Assembly: GCF_963675165.1 (NCBI RefSeq)
Contig: NC_087377.1
Span: 7,209,122-7,273,121 of the forward strand
Direction of reading: 5' to 3'
Length of the DNA: 64,000 nucleotides
Origin: Halichondria panicea
Taxonomy: Eukaryota > Porifera > Demospongiae > Suberitida > Halichondriidae
Position 1 is the first letter of the stretch; every line of letters begins with the position of its first letter. Of the stretch, positions 1 through 12,539 are shown piece after piece. Below the pieces are notes generated by a model. It searched no databases. It was given only the letters and a program-made list of their open reading frames with translations, and was not told the origin of the DNA. The translations under genes were made by a program, and so were the position numbers.

Positions 1-152
1 ATAGTGTATATAATCCTTTCGCGGTAAATAGAGTGTACCTTAACGGTAATAACCCAGTAAACGGTAAATATTCACAAACTGATGGTTTACATAATAATAA
101 TAATTATATGCTATTTCATACAAACTAGTCAGTGCTCTGTAGATTGACTTAC

Positions 153-2842
153 CAGTTATAGCTGCTGCTGTGACAGTGAATGGAGAGAATCATTATGATA
201 CATTTTTACAGCACTAGAAACCTACCAGCGATAACTGATGTCAGCAGGGACTCCATATCAGGAGGAGTTGGGTCTGTTTGTGGATCAGACGTTGGAGGTA
301 TAGTGGGAGCAGCTGTTGGACATGTAGTGGGAGCAGCTGTAATGAAAAAAGCAATGGATGATGTTAGCTCTGATAATCTACAGAGGCACTTACAGGTGAG
401 TAGATCAAGTTGTATAATGAGCGATACTTCTCCTTCAAAGATGAACTCCAAACTATTCCAAGAGTACACCACCACATAGCCATCACCAAAGGTGTCATTT
501 AAAGAGAGGACAGTTGAGGTCGAAGAAGCGTTGATGAAACCAACTAGTACTCTGTCCAAGATGATGGTGGATTGGAACAAGACTAGACAATTCAGGGCAG
601 AGTCACAGCAGGTCACTTCAACCTCTCCATTTGTTAACTTGGTAGCACTAATACTCTCTCTGGGTGGTGGACTGGTAATGTCTACGGTAAATGACTATGA
701 TTATAGCACAGCAATAACACATAGAGCACGTACCTTCACCAGTGGAGTTCACTGTCATAATGTCTTGACTTATTGCTACCATAGAGATGGGCATATTTGG
801 TAAATGGTTGCTCTCCAGATCAAAAGCAATCACTCGGTATTCTCCACTAGAAACAGGAATGGTGAAATTCTCAATAGAATTCCGAGGGATGGTAACCAGT
901 TTCATGTTAGCAAAATCAAGCACTCCAAGCACTTCATTAACGACACGTATCACACAGACGAGAGCTCCGGGAGAGAGGGTACCTTCAACATACTCAATGC
1001 TCACACAAATACCACCACCAGGACATTCAGACACTAGGAGGTCTTGAACATCAAATGTACCTGATAGAGATATTTATAAATGAACACGCCTCATTGAACT
1101 CACTGATTGAAATGTTCTCAAACACGAGATCTATTCCATTCTCATCAGTCAGTGTGACACTGTATTCTGTCATCTTGTCAGTGGGGAGGGAGAAACTGAG
1201 TGAGCCATCAAACAGAAGAGGGTCCGTAATTGGAAGGTCGATGGAGGGAGTCAATAGGTCAGAGTCCACACGATACCGAGTGAACCTTGTGCAACTTGGA
1301 ACCTAGAATATTATAGAGAGAACTCAAAATGCATTCTTAACAAACTAACGAACAACTAAAATTGAATCACTCACAGTTGCCCTAAATTTGACTAATTTAT
1401 TCCTTTTAGTTTCAAGAATACGATGTTGTTCTCCACTACCTGCATAATAATAGAAGTGTAATCCAACATTATGGTATAAACACACCTTCTGCCCTTGTAA
1501 ATAACCCAGTACATAATTCACTGGTTGTTCCCCTCATCTCTCCATCAGTAGGAGTCACAGTGAATCTGGCACACACACTGTTATCAGAGTACATGAAAAT
1601 GTACTCATTAGTGAATCCACACAGAGAATCGATAACAACTGTTTCAGTTGAGTCTAGAGTTGACTCGGTGATGTCCACACAGTAGTCAGTGAGGGGTAGA
1701 GCATTCCACATCACGGTAATGGTATTCGGTGCAACAATAAAGGGAGTGAGGACCGTCTCTAATTATGTGATAAGGAAAAAGAAAATAATTATGCTGAAAC
1801 AATCAAGATAATGACTCACCATGAACAACTAGAGATGCTGTGGATGAATCTGCTAAAGTAATATCAGTGCCATTTATGATAACAGCACTACAATACACAA
1901 TAGAGTTGTTGTGCTGTAAAGTGGCCAAGATTGTCAGTGTGGTTGATCCACCAGGAAATGAAGGTCGACGTGCTCTAATAGTTTCTGTATCTGGTCCCAC
2001 TACGACATTGTTTATATACCAGAAATAATTATCAGTAAATCCCTCCGCTTGATACCGACACCTAAATACTGCCTCCAGTCCCTCGGCTCTCTCCACTGAC
2101 AATGGCTGTACTGTAAACTGAGCTGTGAGAAAGTATTAGCACGCAGATGTCGTTATGGGTTACTGTACTCGAGAATAATTATAAAATCATTATTATAAAT
2201 CAGGTCAATTAGATATCACTGTCAAAATGAGCAACCAGTCATGTAAACTGTGTTTCAGTAGTTTATTCAAAAGTACAATGCACACCAGTAATTTGGCAGC
2301 ACACAATTTATAATTATGTGCAGATCTACATGTATTTTAATTATTCTGAGGTGGGGGAGATAATAATTCAGTATAGGCTCACACACACACACACTGACAA
2401 AAACTAACTGAAAATGGATCCAAAAGTGTGCCAATAGTGGTGGTACTCATGCAGAGGAGCATCACATGTTGGACTATAATTATGAGTCACAATCTCTGGC
2501 TGCATAATTATATATAATTATAGCGGTTGCAAAGGAAACAGTGATCTGACTCGCAAGGAGCATACAATTAGCATGCTTCACGTGCAATTTGCAATAGTAT
2601 CCAGGCTTATACAATGTCGTTCGCAATTGACTATATAAACTAAGGCACTCGAAACTCTGTATACGATCTACACGTAGAATAGCATTCTTGTGGCAAAATT
2701 ATCACAATTATTCTGTTTGTATGCAGCAGTATTCTGAAATTAATGTGTACTGCCAATGTAACACAACAGCCTTACCTTTTACAGCTATGATGAATGACCC
2801 TGCCATGAAAAGAAAAGTGAAAGATGTCAAACTCTTGTCCAT
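153..2842 (-). CDS. Receptor gene A: signal peptide, Ig-like and beta modules (3' end outside window)
   Basis: Exons on the minus strand, high to low: 2842-2776 signal peptide (starts MDKSLTSFTF), 2122-1820 Ig-like, 1758-1486 FN3-like, 1439-1375, 1302-1104, 1060-734, 681-394, 336-226 Pro/Thr stalk and a 12-base exon ending at 153. Introns are GT-AG and phases match throughout, mostly class 1. The Ig exon keeps both cysteines (FRCRY and VYCSAV) and the core Trp (FWYINN). The TM and tail exons should lie just left of base 1: gene E has them 168 bases after the equivalent small exon, and bases 1-152 resemble that intron. Exons 5-8 resemble gene E most, the Ig exon gene D. The stalk exon holds an internal repeat of GGGAGCAGCTGT. 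Membrane receptor function is inferred from the complete paralogs. Confidence 0.82.
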
Positions 2843-3017
2843 CAGAGCATGAAGCTACGTGGAAGATTTAATCATACATCATGATGATTTCTAATACATA
2901 GATCTAGTAGACTAGTTTAATACCTGATACTGAGATCAGTCTAGACTAGATCTAGCCATATCTATGCATGGCAACAGCTAGACACAATCTACACAGTACA
3001 GAACCCTAGAGTTATAG

Positions 3018-3095
3018 GATTGGTAAAGATCACACTAGATCTAGATGTCTAGTCTACTCTAATAGGCTCTAAATCTAGTGTGATCTTTACCAATC
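3018..3095. repeat. Perfect hairpin, 23-bp arms
   Basis: Arms 3018-3040 and 3073-3095 are exact reverse complements, starting GATTGGTAAAGATCACAC. The same motif occurs singly near 11690, 39105 and 49925, close to receptor 5' or 3' flanks. It is probably the terminus of a small element or a foldback copy of it. Confidence 0.7.
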
Positions 3096-4919
3096 TTAGT
3101 CTTGCAGAACTATTAAAGATCGAAGCTTCAGAGGAAATTAAAGGAACAAGGCCACCTCTTCACCCTTTATAATGTTACCCTCCATCATATCCCAGGTGCA
3201 CTGTCTAGTATTATCTTTGGATACAATTCAAGATTGTGTGCATGCCGATATATCTAGATCTACCCCGGCCCGGCGGGGTACCCTATCCCAGGCCCAGACC
3301 TGTCTCTCCTCATTTCTCACGGATGGAACTGACTTGAGGTAATATATAATTTTGTCGATTAAATCATTACAGCGCCACCATCCGGGCATGAAACTCAGAC
3401 TGAACAACCTATTTGCTATACGTAATTAATATTCTGGCTCTTGTAAAAAGGCATGTTTGTGATTCCAAGGCAGTCGTCTTTAATTGTATGCACATGCATT
3501 GTTTTGATGCATATGCCATCTTTTTATTTATCTCTTAGCTCACATTGCATTGCTACTTTTTGTGCCTCTCCGCTCTTGGATTGTTCATGCAATGTGTTTG
3601 TCCGTGTAGCAATTTACTACCATTCACCATACATGGGCAAAGTGTCTGCAGGCTGGACTCTTATCACGGCAGGTGCAGTGTACAATTTGGATAGTGATAT
3701 CTGCATAAGGTGTGTAGCAATATAATTATTCTAGGGAAGATCTGTTTGTTGCAGTGATAGTAGGAGAATTGTCATAGTTATGAAAACACACTGAGGTGTC
3801 TGGCTAAAATAGATAAAGAGCCTTGAGCTATACAGTCGTGTATAATTATTGTGCAGCACAGTGCACAATAATTATTGCTGACACTGCAGTTAGCCTATTA
3901 TAATTATATAATTGGTCTGCAAGGTCCCTCCAGGCTCGTATATGCATGTTCTTTAATTCACGTATACTGAAACCAAATATCATGTGTAGTACTTTGTCAG
4001 AGCAGTGTCTATAGTTGTATACAGTTGCTGTTGTTACTGTATATATGAAGTTGTCATGAACCCTAGCTGTCATGTTATCGTCTAAGAACATAAAAAGTGC
4101 ACTGTATGAATGGTTGCACTGTATATGGGTGTCCACTAGCTAGTGCACTTAATTATAGAGACATTTAATTTATAACTATAATAATAAATTCATTGTGTAA
4201 CACAGGATATTGTGATCAGGAACAGGTTTGCAATGTTTTGTTTATAGTGTGAGACATCAGAGGACAAATCTATTATTTACAGTGACTGTCTGGCTCATAT
4301 CCTGTTCCTGATTGTTGTTATTTTTCTTCTTCCTGCTTTGGGTGACTAATTGTGTGGTCTGATTGCATGCATTAATAATTGATTATTATGTCAGCTAGGT
4401 TTCTGATCAATAAATCAATAAATCGCACATGCATAAGAAGCATTATAACACACTATAAAAAGTTATCTATGTCATTCATACTTTATGTATGTTTGGCAAT
4501 TATGGTGAGTTAAACTCAACTGTGCACTGGGTCTATATATTACAGTGATTTTGAAACTGTGTTACTTTTTACAACCCTTGTTTTGCTTGTTCTGTATACA
4601 GGTTTTACCTCTTCGAGAATGTGTGGCATTGATCTCGAAGACTTCATCGTGCTTCCAGACTCTGGATACCCTCTCAGCTTTGAGTATTCAACAATATTGA
4701 AACTGTCCTGAATTTTTGCTGAACTTGAAAGTCAAGGTATTAATTAGGTCTATGACTAGGTCCATGTATATAGTTTCCTAAAAGATGATCTGTAGACACC
4801 AAATTCTCATATGTATAGTCCCTATTCTAGACTTTATTTTTGACCACTTGAACGTTACAGTTGACCCTTCATACTGTATATATAGAGGAGAGGGTATAAT
4901 TATTTCTTTATTGATAACA

Positions 4920-5113
4920 GCAGTGCCACATGGTTGTCTGCACATGCGCAGAAGATAAGCAGGCATGTCTCCATGGTAACAGCTGCAACACGCATGCGTA
5001 TTTGAGGGACACGCCCATTTTCTGAATTATTTAATCTGATAAAAAGAAAACTGCCAAGCCGGATCGATAATCGAGGTTCCGGATAATGGAGGGCCGGATA
5101 ATCGAGGTTCTAC
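4920..5113. repeat. Truncated pogo-like MITE
   Basis: It ends with GATAATCGAGGTTCTACTGTA and has internal sequence shared with the full copies at 14032-14531 and 31798-32090. The left terminus is missing. TIRs starting CAGTAGAACCTCGATTATCC and TA target sites in the full copies suggest a Tc1/mariner-pogo type. Confidence 0.65.
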
Positions 5114-5794
5114 TGTATTACGATGAAAGATTTGGCGGTTTTTAATTCGGCGCCTCGGATGTGGCTACTTCTGCCACTTTTTGGCGATCCTCAGTAAAAT
5201 TTAAACTAGATCACAATCTCATTCACGAGTAGCATGGTACAATAATTATCTCAGGAGACTCTCACTCTAGATCCAAAATTGGCTGTACCGACATAATATT
5301 ATTGATCTTGCTATCACAAGACGGCTCGGCTCGTTAACTGAACGTTTATCGTTATCCCACTCTCTTCTCATGTCATAACATGTAATTATTATTGTAAAAA
5401 TTGTCTGAATAATTATACTGACACATCCATTATTACTATAATCGTACGATGTACTACTATAGTGACTGGAGAGTGTGCTAATCCCGTATCACATCCGGTC
5501 CAGTAATTGCACGTTGTCATTGACAGTATCATCAAATGCAAGAATGCATTCTAGCTGACCAGTTTACGGAACTACTATGACAACCCCAAAACCACAACCA
5601 TGTATGGAAAAAGTGCACTCAATAGAGAATGTGTATAAACATTCATCTTCAGTTTGGACAACTAGAATAGCCAAACTAAAAACAAACATCATACACAACA
5701 GCTTTATTGCCGTTACTAAAAAAAGGAATTGATATAGAAATAGCCATGTTAACTAATGAAAAGACAAGCAGTGGTCATAATTATTAATTTTATA

Positions 5795-6016
5795 CCGTAT
5801 TACTAAAATATTTTGCTTGTGAAATACCTTTGCAAATGAGCCAAATCAGCAGAAAAATTAATCCTTTGTGATCTGCGTTCTGGCATGGATCGTGTGCAGC
5901 ACTAATTTTGGTTTTGCGATTTTATTGTTGCAAGTGATCAATTCTAGTTGGCATTGTTCACATAATTATATTTGATGCTCGCAAAACATTTTAGCATGAT
6001 ATGATTCTAGTAATAA
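5795..6016. repeat. TIR MITE (CCGTATTACTA type)
   Basis: It starts at a TA dinucleotide with CCGTATTACTAAAATATTTT and ends with an imperfect inverse near ATTCTAGTAATA. A cleaner full copy is at 28031-28228. Confidence 0.6.
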
Positions 6017-6289
6017 CAGTAGTTGTGAATTATATTCAATGGATAGCCTCGATCCCAGGCCGCACTTCTTCTCATGAGGTCATTCCTGTACAAGAATATT
6101 GCAAGTATGACAACAATGTTACATACACTTGAATAATTATGTTTTCTAGCCTTGGTCTACAAATTTGATTGAACTACATTCATTAAGTGTATTATCTAGT
6201 TATCCATACGAGAATTTTCGTGAGGTGAAAAGTGTTCGTTTTTTGAGGGCAGAAAATTAAAACTAGGATAAACTCCCACGCGCCGATAT

Positions 6290-6415
6290 TAAAGCTTATT
6301 GGTGGGTGTGGTCTCCTGGCAATGAACCGCGAATATTAGATCCCATGAACATTTCTATTGAGGGCTCTGGAGCCAAATAGCAAAAAATTTGTACCCGCAG
6401 CTATACGGTACCTGG
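6290..6415. repeat. MITE remnant downstream of A' tail
   Basis: Similar to the inverse of the MITEs that follow the stop codons of genes D (48242) and E (54927) and to the one next to gene B (12540-12690). It shares TTGGTGGGTGTGGT and CTATACGGTA blocks. Its conserved place after the tail suggests it was present before the receptor genes were duplicated. Confidence 0.6.
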
Positions 6416-6426
6416 TTTGCAATTGT

Positions 6427-7474
6427 CTATACAAAAGATTGTGACCATAAAAATAATGAATAAAGCAATTTAATAATGGAGGACGGGCCATGCCCATCTA
6501 AATCTAGTTTTGTAAAGTCAAAATGTTGCGATATAGTTTTCGGGAGCACATCCTCGTATTCATGAACTGGCTCAATGATCTCATACTCTCCCTCTGTTGT
6601 TGCCGGGGCTTGTGAGTCATCAATCCTTTGTCCCCGTGGTTTCTTTGTTTGCTCATAAGCAATGTTCTTTTTGAGTACTGGAGCATAAGCTTCGTTGGGC
6701 TGCTCAATTCCTGGAAACGTTGAGCACCAATCCACTTGTCCATCTGATTCGGGAGCTTGAATAGTTACTGTGTATCAAGGTCAATGTAATTGTATCTAGC
6801 AACGTGCATTGACTTAGTAGTATGGCTAAGAGTGCAATATGGCCTTATTACGAGTAGCCATACTATTGATTTGTGATGCAGTTTTAAGAACATTTTTAGC
6901 TGCAGTTTAAGTAAAAAAATTAGCCGCGGCCGTTATTCGAACGTGCAATTGTCAAGGCAGTAATTGCACATCGTTAATGACGACGTGCAATTACTGATAC
7001 GCGATCAGAGGAGGCGCGGTGCAGCTCAAGTAATTAGCCTCTGATTACTCTCAGCAAAAACATACGACGTGGGCGGATAATTATTGTTCAATCAAAGGGT
7101 AATTGCCTGAGCTGCACCGCGCCTGTCGCACCTCCACTGATACGCGATTAATCACTGTACGAATTACCTTCATTCTGCATCTTTTTGCCTTTTTTTAGAC
7201 AAATTACAATCAAGAGCAGAATCACCACCACAGTTATCCCTATTATAATTATATAGGTGTATTTTAGCTAAACATTTAACACTATTTGCTTTACCAACTA
7301 TTACTCCTGTGGCCAATGGAAATTGGGACCCAGTAACCGGTGGGGGGTCGGTAGGAGACAAGGTAGAAGGTGCACCTGTACACAGCACAGTAAACAGTAT
7401 AAACATGAGCTATCGAATACACTCACTTGTTGGTGGATTGAGTTGCCTAATGAGTGATACCTTCCCGTCGAAGA
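6427..7474 (-). pseudogene. 3' remnant of a receptor paralog (A'): partial module, stalk, TM, tail
   Basis: Recognisable exons, high to low: 7474-7427 (partial last extracellular module), 7375-7295 stalk, 7239-7168 TM, 6767-6427 tail. Splice sites and phases are all class 1 as in gene C, so the piece is open and in frame. The module exon stops matching gene C at about 7474, eight bases before a TIR element at 7483, and no upstream exons follow until gene B. The TM core is short (about 14 hydrophobic residues: TVVVILLLIVICL). The tail keeps YAPVL, YEQT, YEIIEPVHEYEDVL, then diverges after LPKT and lacks the YVNV end. It is either a dead 3' fragment or an alternative terminal exon set for gene B, which lies upstream on the same strand. 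Confidence 0.75.
6925..7150. repeat. Imperfect inverted-repeat element in the last A' intron
   Basis: Arms 7013-7035 and 7101-7123 (GGCGCGGTGCAGCTCA and inverse) are surrounded by further inverse matches including TGATACGCGAT on both sides. It lies between the A' tail and TM exons. Probably a small foldback element. Confidence 0.5.
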
Positions 7475-7482
7475 CTATTTAT

Positions 7483-8038
7483 ATCCGACTAGAAAAACAT
7501 TTGCAATGTGAAAAATTGCTAGGATTGGCCAGGGGAACCACAAAAAAGCGTGGGAACAAGAAATCAGACGAGAGCATAACTCCAATCCGTTACAACGTCA
7601 ATCACATGTATACTGGTAGTTTTCCCATGTTTTCCCAGCCAATATGCCACGCAATTTTTACTGGTGGAGTGATGACCAATCCCTATATATATTTATTATA
7701 CATCCATTTTAGAATGTGAGGCACATAATCATGATGATTTGTGATGAATTGATGTGCCTAATACATGCAGTGTTGAGCACAGGTACACACAGTCCATCCA
7801 TGCGTAGTAACATGCACGGACCGTGCTGGTGACTGCATGGAATGATGTGGTGGTTGGAAGCTGATAGGTGGATCTGGAACACAGTCTATCATTTAATATA
7901 CTATGTATTGTACATGTTCATGACGTTGTAACGGATTGGAGTTATGTTCTCGTCTGATTTCTTGTTCCCACGCTTTTTTGTGGTTCCCCTGGCCAATCCT
8001 AGCAATTTTTCACATTGCAAATGTTTTTCTAGTCGGAT
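7483..8038. mobile_element. Non-autonomous DNA element with 118-bp terminal inverted repeats
   Basis: Bases 7483-7600 and 7921-8038 are reverse complements over about 118 bp, starting ATCCGACTAGAAAAACAT. The roughly 320-bp interior has no credible coding frame. Its left end falls eight bases from the point where the A' exon stops matching its paralogs, so the insertion, or a deletion linked to it, probably truncated that gene. I see no clear target duplication. Confidence 0.8.
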
Positions 8039-8856
8039 TCCCTTTCTTTTTCAGTACAGTTTACGTATCATGACATGCATAAGTGGAACGTCAAGAGGCA
8101 GTACAAGAAGAGAAGACAGGACTAATCAGATATCTTCTCGAATATCTCTGGACTAATAATTATAGTATAATGAGTAATAATTTATTGCTTGATAATTATG
8201 TTGAATTTGCGAATCAGTATTAAATGACAGCCATTTTAAGAGCATGATATCTAGCCAGTGCATATAGCATGCCTGTCAGAGAAAGGGAGCTAGAGCTGAA
8301 CAGTGTGAAGAAAAGGAACACCTCAGGCTCTGGAAAAGCACTGCTGCACTGATTTTAGGCGCACGGTTTATTAGCCACGCCTATCTATTATTATTGGCCA
8401 CAACACAATTGCTGAGTCATTAAAGATGGCGGAATTGTCTAGGTAAGAGAAATAGAGACTGAGAGGTCATCTGCCTCGTGGAAGCAATCGCAAATCTGAA
8501 GAAGCGCTTTGTAATCCAGGTTGTAGTCGTTTGGAAACCCTGTGCAGAATGTCCTGGAGATGGCTGTACTTGGAGTAAATGCTGGGCAAGAAACTTACTT
8601 ACTTACTTACTCACTTAGTCAGTCAGACAAAGAGCGGTGAAACGTCGAAATAGTGCAATTTTTAATATTCATTCATTAAAATGTTTATGGATTATGAAAT
8701 GAGAGATACAAAGAGAGAAAAGGCTAAATAAACTATCTGTTCAGCCAGTTTCTTGATGTGGCCTTTCCCTGCAGAGATAGAACAGTTTGAACATGAGTCA
8801 AAATAATTGAAATATTGCTAAACACGGGCAAACCCACTGCCAATCCTATGTAAAAC
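8039..8856. other. Intergenic stretch without recognisable gene
   Basis: AT-rich sequence with a short CTTA microsatellite near 8589-8616. No splice-supported exon and no family match was seen. Confidence 0.5.
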
Positions 8857-8886
8857 CATAGATAGTAGAGGGAAGGGATTGGAAAC

Positions 8887-9631
8887 TATGAGGGGTGAGT
8901 AGTGCCAAAAGGAGGATGTTTTTAGGAGGGGGGTGTTTGTTTGGTGGCGGCGGCATAACCTCGAAGGTGGCGGCGGGTGTTTACTTGCTGGCGGCGGCTT
9001 AACTTCGAAGGTGGCGGCGGCTTAACCTCGAGTGTGGCGGAGGCTGTTTCCTTCTTCTATCTATGGTGGCGGCTGGTGTTTTTTGGTGGCGGCATGAGAG
9101 TGTAGAGACTCTATCTACGGTGGCGGCGGCGGCTTAACCTCGAGGTTATGTCGGGTGTTTACTTGGTGGCGGCGGCTTAGCCTCGAATATATTAATGTGT
9201 GGATGTGAATAAGATAATGTTGGACCACTTGACCTTTAATTAACTAATTATTGGCAGACTACTTCTCAAGCTTGTTTTTAGTGTTTGGGAGGGATTGTGG
9301 AGTGGTCAAGACCACAGTTGCTCTAGCCCTGACCTGATATCAGGCTGCTCATGGTCTCGAGGCTAGCTAGCACAGGAGCAACCCTCTGTTTCTCTATTAG
9401 CTAAGGTCAAGTGGTTCTAACTTCACGGCTGGCCTTTACATTTTCTAGGCTAAGCCGCCGCCACCAACCACATTGCCGTCACCAACTGACACTCGCCGCC
9501 ACCCTGGAGGTTAAGCCGCCGCCAACAACTGACACCTGCCGCCACCCTCGAGGTTAAGCCGCCACCAAGTAAACACCGCCGCCTCCTAACACAGCAAATT
9601 CGTTTTCTTTTGGCACTATTCACCTCTCATA
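8887..9631. mobile_element. GC-rich foldback element made of GGTGGCGGCGG repeats
   Basis: Flanked on both sides by GGAAAC (8881-8886 and 9632-9637) with inverse ends TATGAGGGGTGAGTAGTGCC and GGCACTATTCACCTCTCATA. The left half has G-rich units (GGTGGCGGCGGCTTAACCTC) and the right half has the complementary C-rich units, so the halves can pair. It is absent from copy 2 of the host element, which confirms insertion. GC content is far above the surroundings. Confidence 0.75.
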
Positions 9632-10791
9632 GGAAACACAGGGATTTCACGCGGCCCATGCGTGTCGCACCGGAAATAGACAGGAAGTTAATTTAATTGG
9701 GGCCAAAAGAGAGTGAACAGCTAGCTGTCTCTGGCCCACTGTAGCTACTAGCTACTACATACATAGATCTGAACTAGTTTCTTTGGTTGCTGTACATCAG
9801 AAAGAGACTTTTCTCTGTTGCATTGAAGAATTACACATCCTATTATAAATACCTTAACAAACCTTCAAAGAACAAGACATGCGCACCCACAAAAAAAAGT
9901 ATAGTACTAGGCGCTAGGCACAGCTCATGACCATAATTATAGAATGCATACTTATATTTCTTAACATTATGATACACACAATCACAAAGGATGCATGGAG
10001 AAATGATGATGTTTACAAACATAAAACATAATTTTTGTAAGTCTGACGACATTTAGGTAGTGGTGTATTTCCGTCATCTGGTCACTACACAGCTTTTGCA
10101 CGACCAATCGTAATGAATAACAGTGTCCCTTCCCTCTGTCATTGGCATGCCAAACTTTTCCAAAGGGTCTTGGCAGATCCTCAGATGTTCTGAGTACCCT
10201 GGGAAAGCAATTTACGGGTAAGTTTGAATTAGCATATTTCCAAAACTATACAGGTTAGCAAGGAAAAACTTTTCTCAAGGCACATCGGGATTATTAGGCA
10301 ATATGTAGACCTGAACAATAGTGATGTACAATGTATTGTTAACCAGCAACTCCCCCGCAAACAAACGTACTTACGAATTCTTCTTTTCACACTTTTATGT
10401 TAATATTAAAAAATAAACAGCCTAATTCTCAACTTAGCTATGCCTAAGGCATATTTCAATGCTTCCTCTACACTGTGATCACTCTCAAGCAACCATGGCT
10501 ACTTCCTAGCTCAAGATATCCCCCCACAAAGTTTCATACCTTCAAATTCCCAGCTAAATAGGTGTAAAATAGTGCTACATGGACCTCTGATGATCAAATA
10601 AATTAGGTAAATGATGTAAACCATACATTTACTATGGATAATGTACATACATACTAGCTCTGCCAGTGCTTACTGGAGTTTTCTTCAGTTTCTTCTCTTT
10701 TGTCTTTGCAGCTGTCTCGCAATCAATCGCAATCAATACTTGCGGAATGCAACACGCATGGTGTCAGAATTCTCTAGGGAAATACATTGGT

Positions 10792-11565
10792 CAGCCTCTA
10801 CACAGGCTCTCCTTTTTCTGTTCTTTATCACATCGTTCAATAAGATAAAATACTGTCTTATCGTTCAATGAGATAAAATACGGTATTAATTGGAGGAATA
10901 AAGAAAGAAATAGACGTAGAGTTAGGAAAAAGGAGAGCCTGTATCGGGAAGTCGCGTGAGGGTAGAAGGGTGGTAGAAGGGTGAAAATGAGCGTGGGCAT
11001 GCTGAGCTAGAGATGTTGGACTGCCCACGCAGATATCTATGACTAATAAAACTTTGCCTGCAGCAAGCTGGACATGGACTTGGAACTGGAAGTTTGCAAG
11101 CACTATAGCTAGCTATATACCTTAGATGATCTACTAGTCTAGATTGTGTGTTCAGATTCTATCAGACTATTACCTTTTCTTGTGTCTTTCTACATGCTAG
11201 TATAGATCAAGAATAGCTTAAGTTAGTCATCATTATCATATATAGCAGGTAGCTACTGCCACCAGAGCTGGCCACGCTGGTTCTCTGATCTGACTTGCAG
11301 CACAGCTTGGTGGTTGTCTCAGTACATGTACAGTCTTATTAACTCTGAATGCGTGGGAGAATACCTTACGTCACGATTGTGGGCTACATATCGCCCACGT
11401 TCATAAAAATCCTTGTGGATCACGCGATTTCCCAAACCAGGCCTTACTTTTTCTTAACTGTACGCCCATTTCTTTTTTTGCTGCCTCACTAGACTATGTC
11501 TTTCTAGTGATTTATGGATGAACAGTGACAACAGCAAGAAAAAGTAAGGCCTGGGAACGAGGCTA
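10792..11565. mobile_element. TAGCCTCG-family (Mutator-like) element, 9-bp TSD
   Basis: The sequence is absent from copy 2 of the host element and is flanked by TACATTGGT on both sides (10783-10791, 11566-11574). Ends are CAGCCTCTAC and inverse of TAGCCTCGTTCCCAGGCC. No coding region was recognised inside the 774 bp. Confidence 0.75.
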
Positions 11566-11689
11566 TACATTGGTCACCTGAGATGTTTCCAATCCCTCCC
11601 CTCTACTATCTATGGTAAAACCTACTGGTTTTACTAATACTCACCTATTTACTAGATAATACTGACATTAATATTGAAACTATTCATAG

Positions 11690-12480
11690 TATGATCTTTA
11701 CCAATCCTGTATCTAGATCTGTACATGAGAATGCATTTTTAAGCCGACAAGTTTACTGGAACGCTACCATGACAACCCCAAAGTGCACTCATTATAATTA
11801 TATAAACATTCATGTTCAGTTTGGACAACTATAAATAAATAGAATAGTCAAACTAAAAACATCACAACAGCTTTATTAAACCGTGACTAAAAAAGGAATA
11901 GATGACAGATTTTGAAAGTGGCTAAATGGAAAACACATACATTCATGTGGTCATACATGTATATGCATTGCATTAACTCCTACACACTATTCGATGGGGA
12001 TGCAGTCGAAGGGTATGTAACTAGAGCCTCAAATCAATCGTTCACAACCTTTTGTATGAGGTCATTCCTGTACCGCACTTGTATTGCATTGTGCATTGTG
12101 CTGACATGGAAACAAAACATGCAGTCCATTAACCAAGAATGTTAGCTTTTAGTACTCATACCCTTATGTTAACGAAGGCATGCGCATTCCATTTGAGTAC
12201 ATGTATATCATTTTTATATGAGAATAATTATAAGCATGGACACCTCTTAAAAGGACAACCTCTACATGTATTATGCATGATGAAAGTCTGTCTTGTAGCC
12301 TCTTCGAACTATAATAGGTCTAGTACACATTTTTATTGACATCACTACCGGAGGGGTACCTTTGATAGCAAATATATATCATTAAGGTGTAAATATTATT
12401 GTGTGTGTGTTTCAGTTGTCCCATTCAGGTGAAGTACGTACAATGCACAATACGTGTAAATCAAACCAAGCACATTTGAT
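11690..12480. repeat. Duplicated 3' flank of receptor gene B
   Basis: Runs inverse to about 49360-49935 (downstream of gene D) and in part resembles 5560-5760 (downstream of A'). Shared blocks include GACAACCCCAAAGTGCACTC and CAACAGCTTTATTAAACC. Open frames here are non-coding by comparison. It marks the duplicated unit as gene plus about 1 kb of 3' flank. Confidence 0.65.
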
Positions 12481-12539
12481 CATATACAGTTACAGTTACT
12501 TCTAATACCAGGGCCACTAACAATTAATGGTATTTCACA

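Larger units (their letters stand above)
2843..6426. other. Intergenic stretch upstream of gene A, repeats only
   Basis: No coding exon was found. The stretch holds a short perfect hairpin (3018-3095), a pogo-like MITE fragment (4920-5113), a segment at about 5560-5760 also found downstream of genes B and D, a TIR MITE (about 5795-6016) and the MITE remnant that follows the A' tail (6290-6415). Short open frames near 3453, 3846 and 4778 lack family similarity and are probably chance. Confidence 0.6.
8857..11614. mobile_element. Composite TIR element, copy 1 (CATAGATAGTAGAGGG ends)
   Basis: The left end CATAGATAGTAGAGGGAAGG has its inverse at 11585-11614, and both sides carry the 7-base duplication GTAAAAC (8850-8856, 11615-11621). 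The interior from about 9632 to 10791 matches copy 2 (39178-41090) closely. Comparing the copies shows two later insertions here: a GC-rich foldback (8887-9631) and a Mutator-like element (10792-11565). No transposase frame was seen, so it is non-autonomous. TSD size and ends are hAT-like but not diagnostic. Confidence 0.75.

Noticed and set aside
180..1306. Plus-strand open frames across gene A
   Set aside because: They are antisense shadows of the minus-strand exons, which have splice sites and conserved paralogs.
7944..8156. Frame starting in the right TIR at 7944
   Set aside because: Most of it is the inverse of the left TIR; no coding signal.
11912..12339. Short coding genes downstream of gene B
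   Set aside because: The same DNA downstream of gene D (49492-49674) has frame-breaking differences, so it is duplicated non-coding flank.
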